A stretch of 64,000 bases of DNA from assembly GCA_965202745.1 (NCBI GenBank), contig CBDBCB010000018.1:124001-188000 (forward strand), given 5' to 3'. Positions 34,281 through 42,403 of this stretch are shown in pieces. This DNA comes from JACKII01 sp965202745. Lineage in GTDB: Bacteria; Pseudomonadota; Alphaproteobacteria; Bin95. The translations under genes and the position numbers were made by a program. Below the pieces are notes generated by a model. It was not told the DNA's origin and searched no databases. It saw nothing but the letters and a program-made list of their open reading frames with translations. Numbering within the stretch: position 1 is the first letter of the stretch; each line of letters begins with the position of its first letter.

Positions 34281-36413
34281 TCAGTGCCAGTCGATGCCGT
34301 GCATGGCAGTACATTCGCCGATGATCGCTGCGGCCTCGTACCCAACGGCTTGCAGAGCGGCGAGGCACTCAACTGCTCGGGCTGACGGCACCGCAGCCAG
34401 CAGGCCGCCGGAAGTCTGCGGGTCGGAAAGGATCAGCGGCGCATCGGGCAGGAAAGCGCGGTTGGATGGGGCGAGCGTGCTCTCAATGCCGACGGTGAGC
34501 GATTCGGCAGCGCCCGGCAGCAGTGGCAAGGTCTGCATATCAATCTCTGCGCCCACGCCAGAGGCCACCAGCATCTCCCGCAGGTGGCCGAGCAGACCGA
34601 AGCCGGTAACATCCGTCGCGGCGCTGGCACCGTGAGCACGCAAGACACTGACGGCAGCGGCATTGCTGGTCAGCATGCTGGTGATGGCGGCCTCCACCCA
34701 GGCACTGCGGGCCTGGCCGAGCATGTCGGCGGCCAGCAGTGCGCCGGTGCCAAGCGGCTTGGTCAGAATCAGCGCGTCGCCCGCCCTGGCCCCCGCCTTG
34801 CGCCAAAGCTGACCCGGCTCGGCAAAACCGTTGACCGTCAGGCTGAAGGAAAGTTCCGGCCCCTCGCTGGAGTGGCCACCAACCAGCATGGTGCCGGCTG
34901 CCCGCAACTCAAAACACGCGCCTGCCAGAAGTTGGAGCAGGTCGTCGCCGACGGAGGCCGAATCGGCAAAAGGCAATGTCGCATGGGCGAGCGCGCTGTG
35001 CGGCTTGGCGCCCATCGCGTACAGGTCAGAAAGCGCGTGGATCGTGGTGATGCGGCCAAAGACGTAGGGATCGCTGACAAAAGCGCGGAAGCCGTCAGTC
35101 GATTGCACCAGCAATTGCCCCGGGGGTGGTTGCAGGACGGCAGCGTCGTCGCCCGCGCCCAGGATAACGCCCAGCGCGTCGCCCACATCCAGCTTTTCCA
35201 GAGCGAAGGCCAGCACGTCGCCCGCGATCTTGGCCCCGCACCCGGCGCAGCGCATGGGCGGTGCGTTTGGATCGTCATTCGCCGCCATGTCAGGCAGCTC
35301 CTGGTATTTCCGCATCCAGCGAACATCGATCCAGTTTTTCCAGCGCCAGACGAGCGGGCCGGAAAGCGCCAGCCTGCCATAGGAAGCGACGGCGCTCTTT
35401 TCCCCACAGGATAGCAGCGAGAGAAAGCGGCGCTGCGGCTGGAACAGCTTCAGCGGCTTGTTCCGCGCGGCAAGGCGTAGGTTTTCCGCCAGCACCGGCC
35501 CCGCGCGGACGGCGTAGACTCCGGCCTTGGGCAAGGGCCGTGGCGTGAACGCTGCGATGTCACCGGCGGCGAAAACCGTGGGATGGCTGGTGCTGGTCAG
35601 CGCCTCTCCCACGGCAACAAAGCCGCGCTCATCCAGCGCCAAACCGGTATCCGTGAGCCAGGCAGCGGGCTGGCTGCCGGTGGCAAGCACGGTCAGCGCG
35701 CTGGGGCGCTCGCTGCCATCGGCGAAGCACACGGCATCCGGTGTTACGGCGGTGATGGGGGAGCCGGTCAGCAGTTCGATTGCGTTGGCGGTCAGCGCCC
35801 TGGTCATCGCGGCCCGCACCCGCGGCGCGAGTGTTGGCAGGATCTCGGCCGTGTCCGTCGCAAGCGCTATCCGCGGGCGATGGCGGCGCAGCCGGCAGGC
35901 CAGCGCCAGCGCCAACTCCGCGCCGCCCGCGCCCCCGCCCCCAATCGTCATCGCCGCGCCATCGGCCAGGGTTTCCTGCCGCTGCGCCAACCTCTCCAGG
36001 AAGCGGTCGAGCGGTTTGACCGGCAGGCCATGCTCCAGCGCACCGTCAATGGCCGCAACGGCAGGCGTTGAGCCGATGTCGATGGAAACGAAGTCATACC
36101 GCAGCGGCGGCCTGCCGGGCAGGAACACGCGCTGGCCGGCAGGGTCCAGCCCCTCCGCCGGGGCATGGATCAGGCGCGCGTTCGCCATCCGGCAGAGCGG
36201 CCCCAGGTCGATATGGCATTCAGCGTGGGAATAATGCCCGGCGATATAGCCGGGAATCATGCCGGAATAGGGCGTGAACGTGTCCCGCGCGATCACGGTG
36301 AGCCGCACCCCCGGCAACGGCTTCATGCCGAACATCTTCAGGACAGCAACGTGGGAATGCCCGCCGCCGATCAGGACGATGTCGGTATGGATGGGGGTGG
36401 GGTTGAGAATCAC
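34281..36413 (-). CDS. selD: FAD/NAD(P) oxidoreductase-selenide, water dikinase fusion
   Basis: 710 residues, GTG start at 36413. Residues 1 to about 380 are a NADH-dehydrogenase-II-like flavoprotein: FAD loop DIVLIGGGHSHVAVLK, second nucleotide loop TIGGGGAGGAELALALACR and VFAAGDIAAF. From about residue 395 the SelD kinase begins with catalytic RCAGCGAKIAGDVL (Cys form, with the essential Lys), GAGDDAAVL, ALSDLYAMGAKPHSALA and VTGFGLLGHLREML. It makes selenophosphate. The fused flavoprotein may supply reduced selenium. No selenouridine or selenocysteine genes are in the window. Confidence 0.95.
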   Translation of the reverse strand: MILNPTPIHTDIVLIGGGHSHVAVLKMFGMKPLPGVRLTVIARDTFTPYSGMIPGYIAGHYSHAECHIDLGPLCRMANARLIHAPAEGLDPAGQRVFLPGRPPLRYDFVSIDIGSTPAVAAIDGALEHGLPVKPLDRFLERLAQRQETLADGAAMTIGGGGAGGAELALALACRLRRHRPRIALATDTAEILPTLAPRVRAAMTRALTANAIELLTGSPITAVTPDAVCFADGSERPSALTVLATGSQPAAWLTDTGLALDERGFVAVGEALTSTSHPTVFAAGDIAAFTPRPLPKAGVYAVRAGPVLAENLRLAARNKPLKLFQPQRRFLSLLSCGEKSAVASYGRLALSGPLVWRWKNWIDVRWMRKYQELPDMAANDDPNAPPMRCAGCGAKIAGDVLAFALEKLDVGDALGVILGAGDDAAVLQPPPGQLLVQSTDGFRAFVSDPYVFGRITTIHALSDLYAMGAKPHSALAHATLPFADSASVGDDLLQLLAGACFELRAAGTMLVGGHSSEGPELSFSLTVNGFAEPGQLWRKAGARAGDALILTKPLGTGALLAADMLGQARSAWVEAAITSMLTSNAAAVSVLRAHGASAATDVTGFGLLGHLREMLVASGVGAEIDMQTLPLLPGAAESLTVGIESTLAPSNRAFLPDAPLILSDPQTSGGLLAAVPSARAVECLAALQAVGYEAAAIIGECTAMHGIDWH

Positions 36414-36480
36414 CGGCCACCGCCTTCACCCTGCGCGCCGCCCATCAGGGCGGCAGTCGCAGGGCCTGAGGCCAAGCCGC

Positions 36481-36520
36481 CACACCCTTCAACTCGCGCT
36501 GCGCGCGCCTCAGGATGAAG
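36481..36520. repeat. short divergent CCTGAGG-family inverted repeat
   Basis: CACCCTTCAACTCGCGCTG facing CGCGCCTCAGGATGAAGGG in the gap between the selD fusion start and the SDR stop. It is a degenerate member of the family best seen at 4820-4890. Confidence 0.5.
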
Positions 36521-36545
36521 GGGATGGCGGTCATACATGGAATGC

Positions 36546-37463
36546 TTAGATCGGGTCCCAGCTATAGACCGCGGCGCTGTCCTCCAGGCCGTAGAGGTCA
36601 GCGCGGAGCGCGGGCTCAACCATGGCGGCGAGAGCTTCGTGCGACCAGCCGTTGCCATTGTGCAAGGTGCGCACCGGGCGGGGCTGGGTCATCAGGTAGA
36701 TTTCGTTACCGCGGACGTCGAAAACGTTGCCGGTGATGCCCTTGGCGGCATCGCTGCACAGGTAGGTGCAGACCGGGGCCACATGCTCCGGCTTGGCGTT
36801 GTTGCGGAACTTCTCGAAGGCTTCAGCCCGCTCGCCCGACTTGATCGGAATGCTCTCGATCATGCGGGTCCAGGCGAAGGGCGCGACGCAGTTGGAGCGG
36901 ACGTTCTTGAACGCGCCTTCCATGGCGATCACCCGGCTGAGACCGCAGATGCCGAGCTTGGCGGCGGCGTAGTTCGCCTGCCCCACCTGGCCGACCAGGC
37001 CGCTGGTCGAGGTAAAATGCACCATCGCGCCGGATTCTTGCTCGCGCATATGCTCGACGGCGGCGCGGGCAACGTTGAAGCAGCCCTTCAGGTGGACGGC
37101 GATGACCGAGTCCCATTCGGCCTCGCTCATGCGGTGGAACATGCCGTCGCGCAGGATGCCCGCGACGTTCACCACGGCGTCGATCTTGCCGAAATTGTCC
37201 ATGGCGTCTTTGATAATCGCTTGAGCGCCGGACCATTCGCTGACGCTGCTGCCATTGGCGACGGCCTCGCCGCCCATGGCCTTGATCTCGTTGACGACCT
37301 GCTGCGCCGGGGAGACGTCGCCGCCATCCTCACCGGTGAGAGAGCCACCGAGGTCGTTCACCACAACCTTCGCGCCCGCTTTCGCCATGTCGAGCGCAAT
37401 CGCCCGGCCAATGCCACGGCCCGAGCCAGTCACCAGCGTGACTTTGCCATCCATCAAACCCAT
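36546..37463 (-). CDS. short-chain dehydrogenase, multifunctional-enzyme type
   Basis: 305 residues from ATG 37463 (MGLMDGKVTLVTGSGRGIGR); the longer open frame upstream lacks support. NAD-binding TGSGRGIGR, then VNDLGGSLTGEDGG, a form typical of the dehydrogenase domain of peroxisomal-type multifunctional enzyme 2 (17-beta-HSD4-like). NVAG, the catalytic STSGLVG and YAAAK follow. The extra C-terminal part (GNEIYLMTQPRPVRTLHNG) is also usual for this subgroup. Likely oxidises 3-hydroxyacyl-CoA. No neighbour suggests the exact pathway. Confidence 0.88.
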   Translation of the reverse strand: MGLMDGKVTLVTGSGRGIGRAIALDMAKAGAKVVVNDLGGSLTGEDGGDVSPAQQVVNEIKAMGGEAVANGSSVSEWSGAQAIIKDAMDNFGKIDAVVNVAGILRDGMFHRMSEAEWDSVIAVHLKGCFNVARAAVEHMREQESGAMVHFTSTSGLVGQVGQANYAAAKLGICGLSRVIAMEGAFKNVRSNCVAPFAWTRMIESIPIKSGERAEAFEKFRNNAKPEHVAPVCTYLCSDAAKGITGNVFDVRGNEIYLMTQPRPVRTLHNGNGWSHEALAAMVEPALRADLYGLEDSAAVYSWDPI

Positions 37464-37626
37464 GAGAGCATTTCCTGTACTGTGTTCACTGCAAGAATGT
37501 TCCGCCTCAGAGAGCAAAATCTCAACTGAGGCAGATGGGCCGCATTGCCTACCAGCCGGGACCGGGCCTGTCACGCCTGTTGGGCGGGTGGGGAGTTTGG
37601 ACGGCGGCGGGCTCTAGGCGCGGAGG

Positions 37627-38622
37627 TTATTGCTGCGCTTCGGCTTCGGCACGGCGTTGCGCTTCGGCCAGCCATCGGCGGTCCGGCGGAAACAGGATTC
37701 CGCGATCCGCCATAGCCTGCCACTGATCGGCCACCTGCCGCCAGGTCACGCCGGTGCCTTCCGTCAGGGCCATCCGCCAATAGCTCACCCCCAAATCCCG
37801 CTGCCAGCCCGCATTGCCGGGGTCCTGCGCCGCGAGCGCCTCGCGGATGGCGAGGCTTGCCCGGTAGCTCTCCAGCGCGCCCGCCAGATCGCCCTGGGCA
37901 CGTTGAACATTGCCGAGTTCGTTAAAGAGCACGCTGCGATTTCGTTCTTGCTCATGGGGGAGCTTAGACAGCGCCGTCTCAAACGCCTCCCGCGCCATGC
38001 CCAAATCCCCAGCCCGCACATAGAGCCGTCCTAGATAGATCCCGTCCCAAGCGTCATCGGAGCCCAGCTTGACCGCTTCCCGGTAAGCCTCCAGCGCCCG
38101 GGCCGTATCAACGTTGTAGAGCAGCGCGCCAAGCCGCCGCCAGTCGCAGATCGCGTTGCTGACGGCAGCCGTTGCCTGATCCCGCAGCAGCGTGGCGGCG
38201 CGCTCGATATCGCCGTCCGCAATCGCCTGCGCCGCATCCTGCGCTGCCGGAGCCGGGTCCTGGGCCAGGTCGGTGACCGCTTCATCGCGGCGTTGCGTGT
38301 CTTCAGCCGGTGGCACAGGCGTTTCCGGCGGCTGGTCCTTGGCCGCCAGCTTGTCGAGCTGCGCCTTCATTTTGGCGATCAGCTTGCTCTGCGCTTCCAG
38401 CATCTGCTTGGTCTTGCCGTCCGCAGCGATGACTTCTGCGCAATGCTGCTGGCCGGGCTGCCAGCCGGTAGCATCCAACAGCGGCGCGCCCATGCGGCAG
38501 AGGGCGGCCTGGCCTAGCACGATGGTCACCACCGCACCTGTCAGGCCGGTTACGGCGCTAAACCCGGCCAGGATGTAAATACACCAGCCGATTACACTGC
38601 GTTTTGGCTTTTGCGGGTCCAT
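37627..38622 (-). CDS. membrane-anchored TPR protein
   Basis: 331 residues. One N-terminal membrane helix (residues about 11-37) preceded by a short basic stretch, so the bulk probably faces the periplasm. A charged, coiled-coil-like segment (LEAQSKLIAKMKAQLDKLA) is followed by Sel1/TPR-like helical repeats: GALLYNVDTARALEAYREAV, GRLYVRAGDLGMAREAFETA and FNELGNVQRAQGDLAGALES. It ends with the NAGWQRDLGVSYWRMA motif often seen in alphaproteobacterial TPR proteins. Probably a scaffold; partner unknown. The 281-bp gap upstream (38623-38903) shows no convincing gene. Confidence 0.75.
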   Translation of the reverse strand: MDPQKPKRSVIGWCIYILAGFSAVTGLTGAVVTIVLGQAALCRMGAPLLDATGWQPGQQHCAEVIAADGKTKQMLEAQSKLIAKMKAQLDKLAAKDQPPETPVPPAEDTQRRDEAVTDLAQDPAPAAQDAAQAIADGDIERAATLLRDQATAAVSNAICDWRRLGALLYNVDTARALEAYREAVKLGSDDAWDGIYLGRLYVRAGDLGMAREAFETALSKLPHEQERNRSVLFNELGNVQRAQGDLAGALESYRASLAIREALAAQDPGNAGWQRDLGVSYWRMALTEGTGVTWRQVADQWQAMADRGILFPPDRRWLAEAQRRAEAEAQQ

Positions 38623-38903
38623 CGATCCTGCCCCGGCGGATTACTGACCCAGCGAGCTTATCATTCAGGCGTACCGTACTGGAAAAAAATCTCAGCACGA
38701 ATTTCCGGAAGACGCCGGGCGGCTTTCCGGGACCTGTTTTCCTCCCGGCGCGGCGGCAGCGAACCACCAAACAGGTACCGGACAGCGCTGCGCACTTCCG
38801 GAAATTCGGAGTTAGGTAGTGTTTCGAGGAGAAGAATGCAAACCGCAGGTCAAGATAACGGTTGTGTAATTACAGATATTACAATCTTAAGACGGTGTGC
38901 TCC

Positions 38904-40607
38904 CTACACCTTCGGCCGCTCCGGCCAATAGCGGACGCCCTCCCGCGCATAGCCGCCGCCGAGGCCCACCGCCGTGCCGTCCGCGCGCCAGCAGGCGGCG
39001 CCGGTGAGCGTACCATCCTCGCCGATCTCAATGCCGTTCATGCCAGCACCGATGCAGGGAGAGAGCACCACGGCGTGGCCCATCCGGCCCAATGTCTCAT
39101 GCACCGCATCGCCATAGCCGCGCTCTACCTCCAACGACTCGCCCTGGGTCCAGACGCGGGGGGCCTCGACGGCCTCTTGCAGGCTCATGCCATGCTCCAG
39201 CAGGTTCACCAGCGCCTGCATGGCGGAGGGGAAAATGCGGAGGCCGCCGACCAGCCCCAGGGCAAAGCGCACGCGGCCGTCCTGACAGGCCATCATCGGG
39301 CTCATGGAGGTCGTCACCCGCTTGCCGGGCTCGATGGAGTTCGCCCGGCCCGGATGCGGGTCGAACAGGTTCATGTAATTGTTCGCGACGATGCCCGTGC
39401 CCGGAAAGATAAAGCGCGCACCGAACAGGTTGTTGATGGTCTGGGTCGTCGCCACCACCCAGCCGTCATTGTCCGCCGTGGTCATGTAAGTGGTGTGGTC
39501 GCTTTCATGTGCCGCCACGCGCGCGCTCCATTCCTGGGTGCGGTCGATCAGGATTTCCGACCGGCGGCGGGCGATATAGGCGAGGTCCAGGACCTGGGCG
39601 ACCGGCACGTTCACAAAGGCCGGGTCCGCCGTTGAGGCCACCCAGTCGGCGAAGGCGATCTTCAGCGCCTCCAGCAGCAGGTGCGTTGCCTCGACCGAGC
39701 CGAAGCCCATGCCTGCCACGTCAAAGCCCTCCAGGATTTGCAGCATCTGGTTGATGTGCAGCCCGCTGGAGGCAGGCGGCGGCGGCCCGATCACCTCATA
39801 GCCGCGATATTGGCCCCGGACCCCCTGCCGGTCGATAGGCGCGCAGTCGGCCAGATCGGCCTGGGAGACAATGCCGCCAGCCTTCGCCATGTGATCGGTC
39901 AACGCCGCGCCGATAGCCCCGCCATAGAACGCGCCGATGCCTTCCTTGGCGAGCGTGCGCAGGGTCTCCGCATAGTCGCCCTGCACCACCTTGTGCCCGG
40001 CCTTCAGCGGAGCGCCGCCGGGCAGGTAGAGCGCGCTCATATGGGGACAGGTGGCCAGGTCTTCCTTGGCCTCGTCCGTGCATTCGGCGAGGTAGGAGGT
40101 CGCCGCGAAGCCGCGGGAGGCATGGCGGATGGCAGGCTCCAGCACATCGGCGAGGGAGAAGGTGCCGAACCGCTCCAGCGCGTCTGCCCAGCCCCGCAAT
40201 GCGCCCGGCGTCGCCATGGCAAGCGGCCCGGCAGTGTTCAGGCGGCCCACGGTTTCGAGGCGGCGGTCGGGCGTGTCGGCGACAGGCTCGAACGTGTCGG
40301 GCCGTGCGGCGAGCGGAGCCTTGGACTGATTGTCGATGATGACGTGCTCACTGCCCGGCGTGCGGATATGGAAGATGCCGCCGCCGGAAAAGCCAACCAT
40401 CATCGGCTCGACCACAGTCAGCGTGAACAGGGTCGCGACCGCCGCATCGACCGCATTGCCGCCCGCCGCGAGCATCTCCGCCCCCACCATCACGCCCAGC
40501 GGATTGTTTGCCGTCACCATCCCGCGGGAGCCGGTGGCCGGTTGCTTCTCGCAGTCGAAAGTGACGTTCGCGCGGTCGCGCCAGGCTTTGGGGGCAGATT
40601 GAGACAT
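38904..40607 (-). CDS. ggt: gamma-glutamyltransferase family protein
   Basis: 567 residues from ATG 40607. N-terminal GMVTANNPLGVMVGAEMLAA and GGNAVDAAVATLFTLTVVEP with SGGGIF are the usual start of the large subunit. The autoprocessing site and nucleophile Thr are in SDHTTYMTTADNDGWV, with the later GARFIFPGTGIVANNYMNLF and TTSMSPMM. No Sec signal peptide is apparent, so it belongs to the cytoplasmic-looking branch found near catabolic genes. It would hydrolyse gamma-glutamyl compounds or act as a related amidase. Confidence 0.9.
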   Translation of the reverse strand: MSQSAPKAWRDRANVTFDCEKQPATGSRGMVTANNPLGVMVGAEMLAAGGNAVDAAVATLFTLTVVEPMMVGFSGGGIFHIRTPGSEHVIIDNQSKAPLAARPDTFEPVADTPDRRLETVGRLNTAGPLAMATPGALRGWADALERFGTFSLADVLEPAIRHASRGFAATSYLAECTDEAKEDLATCPHMSALYLPGGAPLKAGHKVVQGDYAETLRTLAKEGIGAFYGGAIGAALTDHMAKAGGIVSQADLADCAPIDRQGVRGQYRGYEVIGPPPPASSGLHINQMLQILEGFDVAGMGFGSVEATHLLLEALKIAFADWVASTADPAFVNVPVAQVLDLAYIARRRSEILIDRTQEWSARVAAHESDHTTYMTTADNDGWVVATTQTINNLFGARFIFPGTGIVANNYMNLFDPHPGRANSIEPGKRVTTSMSPMMACQDGRVRFALGLVGGLRIFPSAMQALVNLLEHGMSLQEAVEAPRVWTQGESLEVERGYGDAVHETLGRMGHAVVLSPCIGAGMNGIEIGEDGTLTGAACWRADGTAVGLGGGYAREGVRYWPERPKV

Positions 40608-40704
40608 TAGGGCGGTTCCTCTCGTTTGCCCGCGGACTATAGGGTGAAACACCGTCCGTGCTCAAACTTCAGTACCGCCCCACTAGCTGGAGCGCGACCG
40701 CTGA

Positions 40705-42095
40705 TCAGGTAAAGATAAAATCAGTATCCGAGAGGAGAGATGGATCAGCGAAACCGTCCAACGTCACGCTGTCCGCCGCGCCCGGCCCACCGAACTCGAT
40801 AAAGGTCGATGGACCAAGGTCGGTCAGGGTCATGTCGGCAATCGACTGGAAGCCGAACGCGCTGACGTCGATATGATCGGCATCGGCCTGCCGGAAGTCG
40901 CTGATTTCGTCGCCGGTGCCGGTACCTGGACTGAACACGAACGTGTCTGACCCAGTCTGTATACCCAAGGCTTTGGCAGTCCGGAAATCACCGGCCATCA
41001 AGTCAATGCCAGAACTGGCAATCAGAATATCGTCGCCGCATATAATTGCGGCGGCGGCAGTGCCAGTGTCGCCGGACATAATGTTGTAGGCATTGTCGCC
41101 GCAGACGAACTTGGCGTAGATAATGCCTCCGCCACCGACAAGATTGTTTGATTTGGCATCCACACCACCCTTTATGAGATCGTCTCCGCCCTGTCCGGTT
41201 GAATGAATCTGCCGGGCTTCGCCATAAAGATGGTTGCTTGTTGTAGCGCCGTTACCGCCCTTGATAACGTCGTCACCGCCACTTGCACTGTTGTACATGG
41301 TATCGGCATCGCCATAGAGGCGGTTGGTGGTGGTTCCATTGCCGCCTTCGGCATAGTCGCGGAGGTCCAGTTTCGCATCGCCCCTCAACTCGTTAATGAT
41401 GGCGTTGTCGCCGCCCATCAGGACGTCATTGCCCCCGGTTGCATATTTCTGGAGGATGTGGATGTAGGCGTCACCGGTCAGCGCATTTCGGGTGTTTTCG
41501 GCACCGACAAGCTTGTCGGTGCCGCCAGACGCATAATCGCTGAGAGTCGAAGCGTCTCCGTAAAGGAAGGAGAACGTTCCACCGGTTTCTCCAGCGAATA
41601 GTTTGTCATTACCGCCAGATGATGACCCGCTCATGATGTAGCCGTCACCGAACAGGGCTACCGAGCTCTTGCCACCCTTAACAACGTCGCCGCCGATGAG
41701 CGTGTCATTACCGCCGGTGGCGTTTTCGGACATCTTATAGGCGTCGCCGACCATGAAATTTCTGGAGTCGGCGCCGCCAACCAGTATGTCGTTACCACCA
41801 CTTCCATTTCCCGACATCAGATAGGAGTCTCCATAGATCGTATTGTCGGCGCTATCGCCGCCTGTCAGGCGGTCTGATCCGCCCTGCGCGTCGTCATAGA
41901 TTTTCTCGGCATCGCCGTAGAGAATGTTGACTGCATTGTTGCCGCCGAAAATCCTGTCATTGCCACCTTTGGCGCTGTCTACAAGGGCGGTTACATCCCC
42001 AAACGCTATTCAATCGACACCGGGTTTTAACACCAACGTCTGATTCTTAGCGTGATAGTTCCCGCGGAATCGCCGTATTTCGTTTTAAAAGCCAT
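40705..42095 (-). pseudogene. RTX-type calcium-binding repeat protein, frameshift and in-frame TGA
   Basis: Best start is ATG 42095 (MAFKTKYGDSAGTITL), with AGGAGG-type site upstream. After about 16 residues a one-base loss changes frame. The expected continuation KNQTLVLKPGVD ends in TGA at 42012-42010, and immediately after it the same frame goes on as IAFGDVTALVDSAKGGNDRI with many degenerate nonapeptide-like GGND / GDA repeats up to 40705. The C-terminal GTGDEISDFRQADADHIDVS is typical of secreted RTX proteins. So a long repeat region is intact but its N-terminus is cut twice. Whether an internal start rescues it is unclear. Confidence 0.7.
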
Positions 42096-42403
42096 CACTT
42101 TTCCTCCACAACATCTCATTCAGTGGGCATGTATATTTTTGTATGCTAATTCATAGTTTGTTGCGGTTGATTCAAATCTATTTCATATATTTTCACTAAT
42201 ATGATGTGGGTACATTATTTCTTTATGTATTGCACCTTAGCCGCACTTCTTCTCATAACCCACAAAGCGCCGCCAAAGCCTGCCTGTACTCATTGCTGTC
42301 TGGTGCAATCCATCGCGTCTATTCCCGGCTCCGTTTGCCGGAAATAGACGCGCAATAGTAGGATCACCGCAAACCTGTGCCGTTGCGCCAACAAGGAATT
42401 TTT
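42096..42403. promoter_or_regulatory. divergent intergenic region with AT-rich block and strong hairpin
   Basis: 308-bp gap between the divergent RTX gene and carboxylase gene. 42110-42235 is AT-rich (ATATATTTTCACTAATATGA-type sequence) and probably holds the RTX promoter. At 42314-42352 there is an inverted repeat with 15 of 16 paired bases (CGCGTCTATTCCCGGC facing GCCGGAAATAGACGCG) and a 7-nt loop, close to the carboxylase side. It could be a regulator site or attenuator. No gene is seen. Confidence 0.45.

Noticed and set aside
38604..38931. Small overlapping plus-strand frames in the TPR-GGT gap
   Set aside because: Mutually overlapping, no ribosome-binding site that convinces, and the end overlaps the GGT gene antisense; no support as genes.
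42010..42012. TGA as selenocysteine codon in the RTX gene, given selD nearby
   Set aside because: The position is in a non-redox N-terminal region with an additional frameshift; no SECIS-like hairpin was seen and no selAB genes are in the window.
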